From NCBI GenBank assembly GCA_026770025.1, contig JAMXDE010000041.1, positions 310,001 through 374,000 on the forward strand: 64,000 bases of DNA, given 5' to 3'. A program made the position numbers and the translations under genes. Of this stretch, positions 19,489 through 30,400 are shown piece after piece. The notes beneath the pieces are model-generated. The model did no database searches and was not told where the DNA came from. It saw only the letters and a list, made by a program, of their open reading frames with translations. The stretch comes from Craspedostauros australis (taxonomy: Eukaryota > Bacillariophyta > Bacillariophyceae > Mastogloiales > Achnanthaceae). Within the stretch, counting starts at the first letter, position 1, and the number at the start of each line of letters is the position of its first letter.

Positions 19489-22137
19489 ATGGATAGATCT
19501 TCAGAAGAAGAGACCGGTGGTCAGGATCAGGAGGACACGGCAGACGAAGCCCCCCATGATGATGCTGCTGATGACTCACTAGCCATGCGCAGAGCCCGCT
19601 CCGAGGTGTTGCGCAACAGGCGCAGTCAGCGACAAAGCCGCCGATTCACGTCGTTGCGTGCTGCCGAAGGCATTGCAATCAACTCGACGAACCCGCTACC
19701 GCAGAAACAGGAACCGCATGGTTCCATCCTCATGAGACCATCGGTCGGAACCGGTGGCGACAAGCTGCGGGAGCCCCGCAAGTCGACGCAGCAACGGTAC
19801 AATGTCATGGCCAAGGCCATGATGACGGATCTGCCGTCGACGGGCGCGCCGAACATTCTCAGCGATGACAAAGAGGAAGCGTCGCTCATCGCTCCAGGCA
19901 TGATGAATTCCGGTGCTGAGGATGATGATGAGCGCGCCGTGATGAAAACGTTGGCAAGTTCAGATGACTCAGCTGTCATGAAAAATGAAGAGGGCGATGT
20001 GGATTCTAATATCCGCGGCTTCGACAATGCCACTGACAATGCCACCGACGACGACAACGACGACGGACCGGAGTTGTTCGACGGTGACGATGATGACACC
20101 CTTACTCTGCAGTATGGTGGACGATCCACCGCCATGACGCAATCCAGTAGCGGTGCACGCAGCGGCAGTCGGGAAAGTACGTCGGAACGAATGGAGGAGA
20201 TCCGCACTGCTGACTCCGGGATCGCGCTGGAGGCGACTGCCACAGCGAATGATACCCCCACGTTGCGAACCGACCCGCCATCAGCCTCACCAGCAGCTTC
20301 CGCCAACGCCATGGGAAGCTTGGATATCGAAGGCATCGCCTCCGCCATCGCCGTTGATGACTCCCTCACCCCCGCTGATGTCGAAGCAACCATTCTACGG
20401 GAAGTGCAGCGACACCATCAGCAGATGAGAAACGTTCCGGTCGCTGCGGTGGTTGCCGCACCTCACCTGTCCGCGCAGGTGGTGAGTGGCAACGGAGATT
20501 TTGGCATGTCTCCCACTGATGGCGACAGTGGTGATATCGAGGCCGACTCATCCAGCCACAGCAGCAATGCGCATGGCAAGCGCAAATATATCCGGGGCAT
20601 AGCCGCCGTGCTCCTTGTGCTCTTGTCCGTCGTCGCTGCAATCGTACTCATTGTACTGCTAACCAGAGACGATGGCGGCAGTGCGGTTGTGGGAAATGAT
20701 ATCATCTCATCGTCCCAACCAACCAACAACCCGTCCGTATCACCAAGCGAGCAGCCATCATCTATCCCATCCCACCCACCGTCTTTATCACCATCCCGAC
20801 TGCCATCATCAGCACCGTCCAAGATTCCATCGGCACCTCCGTCGGGCCAACCGTCGATTGAACCGACCACCGAATTCGAGCAAACGGATGCATTCTTCGC
20901 TTTGATGGAATTTCTCGCACCAACCCTCCAGCAACCACCAACCTCCATTCCACGATCCCTGTTCACCAACAACGAAACCGTCCCATACCAAGTGATAGAT
21001 TGGATGGCCAATGGCGAAAACGGGATTCCATTCCAGCTGCTGCGACAAGCAAATGCAAATTCAGGCCGCCGGATCTTGGAATACTACGCCCTCGTGAGCA
21101 TATACATGTCGATGGACGGTGCATCTTGGGGCATCTCATTCGGTTTCCTGTCCGATCTGGACATCTGCGAGTGGAACGCTCGTTCTTCCCTTGGGGTGGT
21201 ATGCGACGACTCTCAAACCGTGAGTGGCCTGTTCTTACTCAATTATGGTTTGAAAGGTGCTATCGATCCAGCTCTGTTTTTATTGAACGGCCTGCGCTGG
21301 CTGGATCTGAACAACAACGAGATCACTGGTACGATATCGTCACACATCGGTGACTTGCGGCAGCTCAAACAGCTAGCCTTGGACGGTAATAGAGTGACGG
21401 GCCAGATTCCAACGGAAATCGGATTGCTGACGAATCTCGATGCCCTCGGTCTCATCTTCTCATCGATATCCGGAACCATCCCATCCGAGATTGGAAAGTG
21501 CACGAATCTGATGCATTTGGACGTGAGCGTAACCAACCTGCAGGGAACCATTCCAACCACCATCGCACGACTGACGAAGATATCGTTCCTGACATTGGAA
21601 AGTCTCCCGTTGAATGGAACGATCCCGACCGAGATTGGCGACATGCTTTTGTTGGAGGGGATCGAAATTTTGTTCACAGGAATTGGCGGTCAGATCCCAT
21701 CCGAGATTGGGCGATTGGGTAACCTGACATCCCTGATCATGGCCAATAATGAGCTATCAGGGCCACTACCTGACGAACTGGGGGCTTTGCGGGGTCTGTC
21801 CAATTTGGAGTTGTGGGATAATTCATTCAATGGTACGATTCCAACCGTGTTGGGCAACATGACTGAGATCGCGCTCATACGATTAGACGGCAATGAGCTG
21901 ACCGGTCCCATCCCTTCGGAATTGGGCATGCTACCATACCTGCAGATGCTCCGCTTGAACTCCAACTTCCTCACGGGTATAATACCCACAGACCTCGGCA
22001 ACTTGGTGGAACTGACAAGTCTTGAGTTGCACGAGAATGATCTGGTCGGCACGATCCCAACGCAGGTGACCGAGCTGCCCAATCTGGAGACGATCACGGT
22101 GTACGGAAACAACTTGACCATCAACAATACCGTCTGA
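19489..22137 (+). CDS. Single-pass membrane leucine-rich repeat protein with Pro/Ser spacer
   Basis: An 882-residue receptor-like protein without a kinase domain. The N-terminal 365 residues are acidic, low-complexity and presumably cytoplasmic. A strong transmembrane helix follows at about residues 368-392 (IAAVLLVLLSVVAAIVLIVLL, nt 20590-20665). Next come a Pro/Ser spacer (PSVSPSEQPSS and similar), an N-terminal cap containing DAFFALMEFLAPTLQ and LEYYALVSIYMSMDGASW, and about eleven 24-residue LRRs of the NGTIPTEIG class to the C-terminus. The cap plus LRR layout is a large diatom family, probably displayed outside the cell, with unknown ligands. The ATG at 19489 opens the frame. The gene at 61629 has the same architecture. 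Confidence 0.87.
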   Translation: MDRSSEEETGGQDQEDTADEAPHDDAADDSLAMRRARSEVLRNRRSQRQSRRFTSLRAAEGIAINSTNPLPQKQEPHGSILMRPSVGTGGDKLREPRKSTQQRYNVMAKAMMTDLPSTGAPNILSDDKEEASLIAPGMMNSGAEDDDERAVMKTLASSDDSAVMKNEEGDVDSNIRGFDNATDNATDDDNDDGPELFDGDDDDTLTLQYGGRSTAMTQSSSGARSGSRESTSERMEEIRTADSGIALEATATANDTPTLRTDPPSASPAASANAMGSLDIEGIASAIAVDDSLTPADVEATILREVQRHHQQMRNVPVAAVVAAPHLSAQVVSGNGDFGMSPTDGDSGDIEADSSSHSSNAHGKRKYIRGIAAVLLVLLSVVAAIVLIVLLTRDDGGSAVVGNDIISSSQPTNNPSVSPSEQPSSIPSHPPSLSPSRLPSSAPSKIPSAPPSGQPSIEPTTEFEQTDAFFALMEFLAPTLQQPPTSIPRSLFTNNETVPYQVIDWMANGENGIPFQLLRQANANSGRRILEYYALVSIYMSMDGASWGISFGFLSDLDICEWNARSSLGVVCDDSQTVSGLFLLNYGLKGAIDPALFLLNGLRWLDLNNNEITGTISSHIGDLRQLKQLALDGNRVTGQIPTEIGLLTNLDALGLIFSSISGTIPSEIGKCTNLMHLDVSVTNLQGTIPTTIARLTKISFLTLESLPLNGTIPTEIGDMLLLEGIEILFTGIGGQIPSEIGRLGNLTSLIMANNELSGPLPDELGALRGLSNLELWDNSFNGTIPTVLGNMTEIALIRLDGNELTGPIPSELGMLPYLQMLRLNSNFLTGIIPTDLGNLVELTSLELHENDLVGTIPTQVTELPNLETITVYGNNLTINNTV

Positions 22138-23034
22138 CATGAGCGAGTGAGGTATTGAATCTAATAGTATAATATAATATTATACAATAGACGGCAGGTA
22201 ACGCAAGATAGGAGGAGCACGGAATTCACGACAGTGGCTCGTATCGAACAGTACGCAACGAACAACATCTCCTTTTCGTTCGGAATTTTACCGAAATTGT
22301 GACGGAAGTTTGTGCAGTTGCATTGGCGAAGTTTCGCCTGCGCGAGCGGAAAGCAACTTTAGTCCTGTATGACCCATTGGAGTACATTGTTCGACTTTTT
22401 TGGTTCGAAATAAACCGAAATCGTGTTTGGTTTGCGAACAGTCGATGACGATCAGGGACGATGACGGTCACAATTCAATGAGAAGGTTCTTCTTTCTCCA
22501 CAAGGCGTCGCAGAAAGCGCGGGCCAAAGCGAAACAAACAACACGCAAACAACACATCATCATCATCGCTGCAGAAGTCATGGAAAGGTCGTGAGATCTC
22601 CCTCTTGTGTGTGTTGACTGAGACAGAGAGAGGAGAGGAGAGAGAAGAGAGAAGAGAGAGTCATAGAGTACTTGTTATCATCATCACCATCATCATCGTT
22701 TCGACGGAAGTTGCCACAACAAGCTGATCGAGAAATCGAAACGACGAGCAACGAGAAAGGCCATAAAAACAGTTCCTCTCCGCTTGCATCGTTTTAGGGA
22801 GAACCAGCCTCCCTTGTGAGAATTTGAAACGAATCTCCACGTCCGTATTGGGTGCTGGGTTCCTCTCTCTTTCTTGAGTTCTGACGAGACGACGAACTTC
22901 CACACAGTATCCAGAAGCAGTCATTCACACCCACAAGAGGCGCACACAAGTAACAACTGAATCAAGAGCAACACTTCCATTGGTCTCATTTGCATCATCG
23001 AAGTTCATCGACACCACACCAAGCAACAGCAACA
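22138..23034. other. Intergenic, with AT-rich palindromic string and GA microsatellite
   Basis: Right after the LRR gene, 22158-22193 contains an AT-only string (agtataatataatattata). A purine microsatellite (GA/GGA repeats) lies at about 22618-22662, roughly 370 bp upstream of the spermidine synthase-like start. No gene is seen. Confidence 0.6.
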
Positions 23035-24303
23035 ATGGGCGCCGTCGAATCCAAAGGCCAAGAGGCGAAATACCGCCACAGCGTTCCCACGAAGGGTTTG
23101 AAGGAACCGGCCAGCATCCCCGTCGTTGCCAAACCGCCCAAACCACAGCCGCCCAAGGTCAAGACGTATCCTGGCATCGAACATGGTTGGTTCACGCAGA
23201 CGCAGTCCACGGGTCAGCGCATGTCGTTGGCATTGGAAAAGTCCGTGGACAAGCAGGCCATCTTGTGTCATTCCAAATCGGACGTCAACAACGATGTGCT
23301 CGTGTTCCAATCGGCGCAGTACGGCAAGGTTCTGACCGTGGACAAGACGATTCGTAAGTGAGGTTTGTTTGGGCTTGGCATTGAGGCGTCTCCTGTTCTG
23401 CCATCAGCAACATCCACTCACCCATTTGTTTCATTCTGCTTCATCCCAACACCGTCTGTACATCCGTATGCCAATGTACTATCGCTTCGAACAACAGAAC
23501 TCACGGAGAAGGATGAACGAGTCTCCAGCGAAATGATGGTGCACATCACGATGTACTCGCACAAACGACCACGCAACGTGCTCGTGTTGGGTGGCGGAGA
23601 CGGCACCATCGTGCGCGAGGTATGCCGGCACAACCACGTTGATAAGATCACGATGGTCGAGGCCGATCCCACGCTCATCGAAGTCAGCAAGAAGCATCTG
23701 TCAGACATGGTGCCATCCAAAGTGTGGCAAGATTCTCGATTGCAGATCGTCGAGCAGGACGGCGAGGAATTCTTGGCCAAGCTCGCAGAAACGAAGAGCA
23801 ACCAATACGACGTTATTTTCATCAACATGAACCTCGAGCTTGCGATGCCAACGACGCCAGAACCCGAAGAAGAGGAATCCACATCAAATGCGCAGCTGTG
23901 CAAGTATGTCCACGACGCCTTGAAGGCGAACGGCGTTGTCTGCGCAAAGACGGGATCGTTTTGGATCCAGGAGGCGGCCATCAAGGCTTCCATCACAGCC
24001 TTCTCTGCCCTGTTCGACGCCGTGGAATTCGCCACCATCAAGGCACCCTCGTGCCAGACCGGCGAAACTGGAATGGTGCTGGCGCAGAAGGGTCCATCCG
24101 CACGGTCGTGCCAAACGCCTCTGCGATGGCCCACATCCGCCGTGTTGAAGGATCTGCAATGGTACAACACGGACCTGCATCGCAACGCATTCTGCCTTCC
24201 CGCGGCATGGGCACAGCGCGTGCAGGAGGCCCAAGGACGTGCCGTGGATGCGTCGGCCGAGGAAGGCGATCGTTGCTTTGCTCCCAGCTGTGTCATTTTG
24301 TAG
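23035..24303 (+). CDS. Spermidine synthase-like aminopropyltransferase homologue, two exons, with lipidation signals
   Basis: Spermidine synthases transfer an aminopropyl group from decarboxylated SAM to putrescine. Exon 1 is 23035-23353 and exon 2 is 23498-24303 (374 residues in all). The 144-bp intron runs from GTAAGT to CAACAG and restores the family motif TIQLTEKDE across the junction. Conserved features are the GGGDGT nucleotide loop, VEADPTLIEVSKKHL and EQDGEEF, plus the late YNTDLHRNAFCLP block. The usual catalytic DSSDPxGP loop is missing; the aligned stretch reads NMNLELAMPTT. The protein begins MGAVESKG, a good N-myristoylation consensus, and ends in CVIL, a CaaX prenylation box with a second Cys six residues before that of the box. 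This suggests a membrane-bound and perhaps non-catalytic relative. Spermine or thermospermine synthase are alternatives, but those also keep the Asp. Confidence 0.85.
23354..23497 (+). other. Intron of the spermidine synthase-like gene
   Basis: A 144-bp GT-AG intron, phase 1. The donor is GTAAGT right after the codon for Ile in KTI, and the acceptor is CAACAG before AACTCACGG. Joining the two sides gives uninterrupted family-conserved sequence. Reading through the donor instead gives a stop within four codons. Confidence 0.93.
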
Positions 24304-24616
24304 AATGAAAAATGAAATGGAGATGGATGGAACGGCTCGGTTGTGTTGTGTTGGCACTGAGATAGTTATATCACGCAGCGCAATGCAACAAACAATCGAT
24401 GGCAGTTCAATATATTCAGAGGAAGTTCGCGTTCCTGCGTACAATGTCAACTATCACCATTATTGAAGAGCTGTTAACTAGTAATACTATGTACAAACAT
24501 GTTGAACAGATGTGACATTTGATACGTTTGTTCTGGAGTGGAGCGTGCGGTTCCTACAAGTGCGGTGGTATCACTATGCAAGGGCTCCACTCCAATCTTC
24601 ACACTTTACATCACCC

Positions 24617-25501
24617 CTAATAGATCGGCCCCAAAACATACCGCGGATCCGGATAGTGTGTTAACGCCCGCTCACGATCTTCCCGCGACGCCGCACCCGG
24701 CATATCATGCGTCTCGGGTGCATGCATCGAAAGCTGAAAATGTAAATGCGGCGCCACCCACCCGCCATTCTCATGGACGTCACCGATGCGCCCAATCATC
24801 TGCCCTTTGCGAATCTGCTGCGCGCAGGACAGTTCGCCGAGATGCCCGTAGAGCGCCCACAGCGTGCGGTTGCCCGATAGCGCGTGCTGCACGACGACGA
24901 CGTTGCCATAATCTCCGAGCGCCGCGTTGTATCCCATGGCGTGGACGACGCCATCGGCAAAGGCGTAGACGGGCGTGCCGACGCGCGCCATGAGATCGAT
25001 GCCGAGATGGATCGTGCGCGCGCCGCGGTAGCCGTCGATGTCGATGTCGGCATTCAAGAAGTGCTGCGTCGCGTAGAGCGCCTGTCGATCCTCGTCGTAT
25101 TTGCCGATCTTGTCGACGGTGCGTCGGTCGGCGACGAAGGTGAACCTGCGCAGAATGCGAGTGTGCCAGGCGTCGTGACGTCGTTGCGCGGCGTGTCGTT
25201 GCGATTGTGGTGCGATGCCGTCCGCGCAGGTCGTGAGATCCATGGCGGCGGGCTGTGGTTTGGACGGCGCGGGGAACTTCATGACGGGATGGAAGCCGTC
25301 GCGATCGTGTTGCGTGATGTTGAGCGGGTTGGGATACGTTCCGAAGGTGCTATTGCTTGCGCTGTTCACACATTGATTGGGATATGTAGCGGTGGTCGTC
25401 GTTGTCGTCGTTGTTGTTGGTGGTGGTGTCTCAGCCAGACAGAGGACCCATGGTGACGCAACGACCAAATGACAGATCAAGGCAAGGAGAAGACGCTCCA
25501 T
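24617..25501 (-). CDS. Secreted M23-family (LytM-like) metallopeptidase
   Basis: A 294-residue protein beginning MERLLLALICHLVVASPWVLC, a clear signal peptide. The frame extends 29 codons further upstream, but the 25501 start is preferred for this leader. A short poly-Thr stretch follows. The C-terminal half is an M23 domain with the zinc ligands H165 and D169 (HLGID) and the HLH pair H252/H254 (PHLHFQ), and with the LYGHLGE and KGQMIGRIG strands typical of LytM/lysostaphin-like enzymes. In bacteria these cut peptidoglycan cross-links. In an alga the likely target is outside bacteria, or the fold is used for something else; this is inference. The gene is intronless and convergent with the spermidine synthase-like gene. 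Confidence 0.85.
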   Translation of the reverse strand: MERLLLALICHLVVASPWVLCLAETPPPTTTTTTTTTATYPNQCVNSASNSTFGTYPNPLNITQHDRDGFHPVMKFPAPSKPQPAAMDLTTCADGIAPQSQRHAAQRRHDAWHTRILRRFTFVADRRTVDKIGKYDEDRQALYATQHFLNADIDIDGYRGARTIHLGIDLMARVGTPVYAFADGVVHAMGYNAALGDYGNVVVVQHALSGNRTLWALYGHLGELSCAQQIRKGQMIGRIGDVHENGGWVAPHLHFQLSMHAPETHDMPGAASREDRERALTHYPDPRYVLGPIY

Positions 25502-26047
25502 CGTATGGTATGGGAGTGCTTCAGTTGCAAATGGTGGTGCTACACTTCTATCAAGTGGCCGAGTGTGAGAAGGAGTCCTACTATGCAATAATAGTACTAG
25601 TATTAGAGTATGGCCGATCTCGAGGATGATGATGATGATGATGCGCTCATGCCATCATCTTGGACGACTCCAGCAACCGATCCATCACGATCTTTCCTTG
25701 TTTCGTTTTGGGTGGGTTTTGTCGCCATCATTTGAGTCATGGTTACTATGCACTGTATGGACTCGTACGACCACAAACAGAATCCGTCTTGCTGCCTGTC
25801 CGTTGACAACACGAACAACCACCAAAAAGTGTTCTCGATTTCTTCTTTGTGCAACAACAAGAGCTTTCTGTTCCAACACGAGAATGCGCGTGTTGAATGT
25901 GGTTGACCATGGCGCACAGTTGATCCCACCCTCGATTGTTGACTGATGCTGCCGTCGTTGTGACCACTCCACTGGCAGCATCGATCAGCAGCCGCCCATT
26001 GCTACAATTGTATGATATAATAGAATAGAATAATAGACAACCATACC

Positions 26048-27202
26048 ATGGCTGTGAATAAATTCTTCACGAAGAAGCAGAAGGCGCTGATGCGCAAACG
26101 CCGCAAGAAGGTGAAGCATTCGGAACCATCGGCCTGCGATGACGCCAAGTCCAGCAGCAGCGGTGAGAAGCGTCGTCTCGATGAGGCGGAGCCGCAGACG
26201 CCTCACGGCACGATTGAGATCGCCGGTCTGGATGGATCTGACAAGCTCACGGTGCAGACTCGCAAGGCTGGAAACGGCAGCATTCAGATTCGCGTGCCAT
26301 CCAATCTCAGCAGCAAGGATGTCAAGAGCTTTCGCAAGAAGGTTCGGCGGCAGATCAAGCAATCGTCGCAGTCGTCTGCTGACAATGATGCAGACCATGT
26401 TGCTGCGAGTGATGCTGCGAATGAAGGCAATGGCATGGAGGTGGACTTTGTCGATGAAAAGACGTTCGACAAGCCGCAGTCACAGCCACAGCAACCACAG
26501 CCACAGCAACCACAGCACAAGACGAAGAAGCACAGGAGGAATCAGGACGGCAGCAAGAAGTACCCCTCCATCAAGGAGCTGCTGCAGCAAAAGAAGGACC
26601 AGGAGACCCTCGAAAAGGCGAGACGGCAGCAACAGGCCGCCACCGAAAAGCGCGAACGACGCGTGCCCGACGACGTCAAGCTCCTCTACCGGGCCCTCGA
26701 TTGCGAGATGGTGGGCATCGGCATCGACGGCAAGAAGAGCGCCTTGGCCCGCGTCTCCATCGTCGAATGGGACGGCACCGTCACGCTCGACACCTTCGTG
26801 CAGGTCCCCACGCGCGTCACGGACTTTAGGACCTACGTCAGCGGCATCACGCCCGCCAAGATCCGTGACGCCATGCCCGAGGCCAAGTGCCGCGATCTCG
26901 TCGCCAACATCCTGCGCGGCAAGGTTCTCGTGGGGCATGCCCTCAGCAACGATCTCAAGGCCCTCATGCTGCACCATCCCAAGAACATGATCCGCGACAC
27001 GGCCAAGTATCGACCCTTTCAGCGCTATGCCAACCACAAATGGCGCCCGCGCAAGTTGCGCGATATCGTCAAGGAGAATCTATCCGGTATGGAAGGCTTT
27101 CAGGAAGGATCGCACGATTCCGTCGATGATGCGCGCGCCACGATGGAGGTCTTCAAGCTCGTGCAAGATCAGTGGGAGAAGTCGTTGGAAACGAAACGCT
27201 AA
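26048..27202 (+). CDS. REX4: REX4/REXO4-like 3'-5' RNA exonuclease (DEDDh)
   Basis: A 384-residue protein of the REX4/ISG20 branch of DEDDh exonucleases, nucleolar enzymes involved in pre-rRNA processing. The N-terminal 210 residues are basic and low-complexity, with a KKQKALMRKRRKK cluster near the start that suits nuclear or nucleolar targeting and a PQQPQ repeat. The exonuclease domain follows, with motif I LDCEMVG (the Asp and Glu), motif II VGHALSNDLKAL (the second Asp) and motif III SHDSVDDARAT (the His and last Asp). All catalytic residues are present and the length fits REX4. The ATG at 26048 lies just after an AT-rich tataatagaatagaataatag string. Confidence 0.93.
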   Translation: MAVNKFFTKKQKALMRKRRKKVKHSEPSACDDAKSSSSGEKRRLDEAEPQTPHGTIEIAGLDGSDKLTVQTRKAGNGSIQIRVPSNLSSKDVKSFRKKVRRQIKQSSQSSADNDADHVAASDAANEGNGMEVDFVDEKTFDKPQSQPQQPQPQQPQHKTKKHRRNQDGSKKYPSIKELLQQKKDQETLEKARRQQQAATEKRERRVPDDVKLLYRALDCEMVGIGIDGKKSALARVSIVEWDGTVTLDTFVQVPTRVTDFRTYVSGITPAKIRDAMPEAKCRDLVANILRGKVLVGHALSNDLKALMLHHPKNMIRDTAKYRPFQRYANHKWRPRKLRDIVKENLSGMEGFQEGSHDSVDDARATMEVFKLVQDQWEKSLETKR

Positions 27203-27442
27203 ACCCAAATGCCCTGGACATACACCGGTATGCTACTCGGAGGAATCAAGTAGAGAGCTGCGTTATCATACCAAATGAGTACTACGATACATTCTTTCAT
27301 GTGTACAAACCCAGCAGAGTACAGATTAGCTTCTTATCACGTGCCTCTGCATCATCATCCAACTGGGAACGAAGGATAGACACAACCACAACCATCACCA
27401 CCGAACCAACACAACGCAACACGACGCAGCCAGCCGTCTGCT

Positions 27443-28258
27443 CTACTTCTTGTAGGCGAGACCGACCTTGAACGGCCCACCGACGACTGTGATCTTGTGG
27501 TAGGTCCACGAGATCACCTCCCATCCGTGCACCTTCAGGATGAGCTCCAACGAATCGCGGTTGCAGTTGCAGCCGCCCACGATGTGATTCCACAGCGGGT
27601 TCACGGCGTTCTGCACCATGCGGGTCTTCGTGCCTCGTTCGCATGCCACGTGCTCGGAGAAGTACACCATCGCGCCATCCTTCAGCAGCGTGTTGAGCTG
27701 CTCCAGCGTCTCCGACACGTCCTCCACCTCGCACAGCACGTTGCCAAGAATGATCCAATCGAACGACTTCTTGCCGTCATCCAGGATCTCCTGCAGCGAC
27801 GACACGATGGTCAGATCGCGAATCTGATTGGCCGCCGCGCGATCGCGAATCACGGCATGCATCTTCACCACGGGTTCCATCGCGACGACGGCATCGGCAT
27901 GGCGACAGTGATCGAGATACGCCCCACCGCCCGAGCCAAAGTCCAGCACGCGTCCGCGCACGTCTTCCAGCAGCGTCTTGCGTTCCTTGGCGAAGCATTT
28001 GGCCACGTTGTTCATCATCATGGGAATCCAAAAGCTCAGGATGCGATCGCGCAGCGGCGACAGCAATCCGATCGACAACGTCACGAGGACCGGCACGAAG
28101 ATGGGCGCCATGATCATGAAGGTGATGGTTGATTTGACGCGCTCGAGGGCGGATTTGGGTTTTGCAGTTTGGTCGGCGCTCAGCGCGTACGTCTTGTCGT
28201 TCAAGGACTGGATGATCATGGGCGCGATCGGGTCGTCGTCTTTGGGTGCGGCAGTCAT
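27443..28258 (-). CDS. METTL7-like SAM-dependent methyltransferase with membrane segment
   Basis: A class I methyltransferase of about 271 residues from the ATG at 28258. The frame is open to an earlier ATG at 28348, which would add 30 polar residues. A hydrophobic stretch near residues 42-65 (IMAPIFVPVLVTLSIGL) suggests membrane association, as in METTL7 proteins of ER and lipid droplets. The SAM site is motif I VLDFGSGGG at about residue 100, with the acidic end of strand 2 at VAMEPV. FDWIILGNVLCEVED and the late GPFKVGLAYK complete the pattern. The substrate is unknown; thiol or lipid methylation would fit the family. It is convergent with REX4, about 240 bp apart. Confidence 0.85.
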   Translation of the reverse strand: MTAAPKDDDPIAPMIIQSLNDKTYALSADQTAKPKSALERVKSTITFMIMAPIFVPVLVTLSIGLLSPLRDRILSFWIPMMMNNVAKCFAKERKTLLEDVRGRVLDFGSGGGAYLDHCRHADAVVAMEPVVKMHAVIRDRAAANQIRDLTIVSSLQEILDDGKKSFDWIILGNVLCEVEDVSETLEQLNTLLKDGAMVYFSEHVACERGTKTRMVQNAVNPLWNHIVGGCNCNRDSLELILKVHGWEVISWTYHKITVVGGPFKVGLAYKK

Positions 28259-30400
28259 GATGTTGGATCGTTCGCGCAGGTTGGTGGGTGAATTCGTCTC
28301 AGGAAACTTGTGCTTTCTGCGTTGTTGAGAATGGAAGAACAGCATCACGACGTCGTGCGTTGTGTTGTGCGAAGTTGGAAACAGAGCAGAATAACACGCA
28401 GTGCATGTAACAATGCAATAGAATCAAATATTTTTGGCATGAACGAGTGTCAGAAAAAAGTGACGCAACAAACAACGGGCGCAAAATGGCCATGGTCGAC
28501 AATTCATAGCGACAGATTGAGCGTGACGCAGTGCGGAGAAAACGCAAGGAAACATGTTCCCAAACACACAAGAGAAACAGTTTGTTGTGTGAAGGCTGTA
28601 TCCGTGTCAAACTCACCGAAGTGGAAATTATGAGAGAAACGCAAGCTCAATTTATGAACGCCATCCAGCTGCATCTTCACAGTTGCTCGTGTTGTTTTTG
28701 GTGTGTTTTACCGCTTTACTTGTCGTTGTCACGGTGGAGGCGGGATAATATTCAGTCTATGGATATAGTTTTTGAGTCCTGCACCATTCGTGTTTCAATA
28801 ACGCTTCGACGGAACACGCTGAAGTCGCTGAAGAATTCGAAGGAACACCCAATTCAGATGATGACTTCAGTAATGACGTCATCAAGTCGGTCGAAGGCCA
28901 GACTTCAAATCGTGCGGGAATTGTCATTCACTGGTTGCAGACGTGTATCCTAGGACATGTCCGAAGAACGAGTTGATAAATGAGAAAAGAGAACGCAGAA
29001 CCAAAAAGAAAACTGTTCACCTTGGTGGCGACTTTGCAGAGAGATGGTGGTCCATCGTCACACAAAGACGCGCAGACCGCACAGAGAGTCGACAGAGACG
29101 GATTGGGGTATCACGTGCTGGAGCAGGAGGCGGAGGAGAAACCATGGGCAAGCACTCATGTGGACAGAACACTTGATAGAGGAGCCATAGATGTCGCGAA
29201 GTGCGATGCGCAACAATGGAATGGGCTGCGCAACAGTGAAGCTGTCTTCACGTTTTGTGTGAATCGACTTGGGAAAACCAAAACAGTATCCGAAGCCGAG
29301 AACCTGGCTGGTTCGTTGCGATGTTGGTGCAGCGCAGGATGGTGACGTGAAACTCCTCGCGAATCGGAATGCTTGCATGGCGAGGAGACAATGATGGCCT
29401 TCTCGATTTCTCGGTTCCTGCACAACGTCCACAGGCACCAAACAACGCGATGGCACAGTGCCGCCAGGGATGAAATGATCGCGATGGCGATCCCATGGTG
29501 ATACCCGCTCCATGCACGAGTATGTACAGTGTAGTGCGAGCTACGAGAAACCGCTGACTCTCAACGGTGTGCCGTGAGTATGAAGTCAACTAGGTTTGTC
29601 AACGCGGAGTCGAATGCATGATGCATGATGCAAGCAGGAAGCCTTTCTTCTCCCTTGGTGATAGGCCATGACGAAGTCGCAACTGTGCGCACAACCAAGT
29701 ACAAATGCGCAATAAATACCACCACGTGGTAGCCTACTCTACGATTATGCTGGAACGTCTGCATGGACATGCGTGTGTACACGCTGGTATGGTACATGTG
29801 CGTCCAGAACGGTACGTGCGCGTCTATTTGTCTGGTTCGAGTGCGAGTGCGAGTGCGATACGTGCATTTCCATCGCATTCAACGATTGTGAGTGGATGTG
29901 TGGATGTGTGGTTCTTACGCGTAAACACACACAAGGAGTGCTAACTTGTGGAAACCCGTTGAGATTCGTACGCACGTACCGCACGCCAGGTAGTCGTAGC
30001 ATCGAGGTCATTGCGTAGTGCACCATGCTCATACGTCGATGGTCGACACTGTTGATGTCACCGGAACAACAGCAACGAGTTTGGCACGGATTCTGGTGAC
30101 CGGAACAATGCTCCCAAGAGTTGCCAACTATGCACAGCAATGCGCACTGGAACAAGTTGCGATGCAATGGCACGTATGCGACGACAAACGAGCACAGAAT
30201 GCTGCACTTGGCGAATCAGGAGTTCAAGTATGCCATGGGTAGTGCGCGTGTGATAGAGTACTCTATGTCTGTCCAAATATAATACAAGTTGTATGATTTT
30301 GATGGGGGGTTATGATTTCAAAATTGTTGCTATTCTGCCAAGCGTGTTTCGTTTTCTCAGTCATGCAGTAGCGGCCGCGTTGTGCTGCGTCTTGCATTGT
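28259..30400. other. Intergenic, no supported gene
   Basis: About 2.1 kb. ORFs reach 150 codons on both strands (28531-28953, 28980-29345, 29058-29513), but none has a recognisable domain, leader or start context. An ATG-led ORF of 121 codons at 28980 is the least unlikely. A tataatacaagttgtatg dyad lies at about 30277-30297. Confidence 0.45.
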
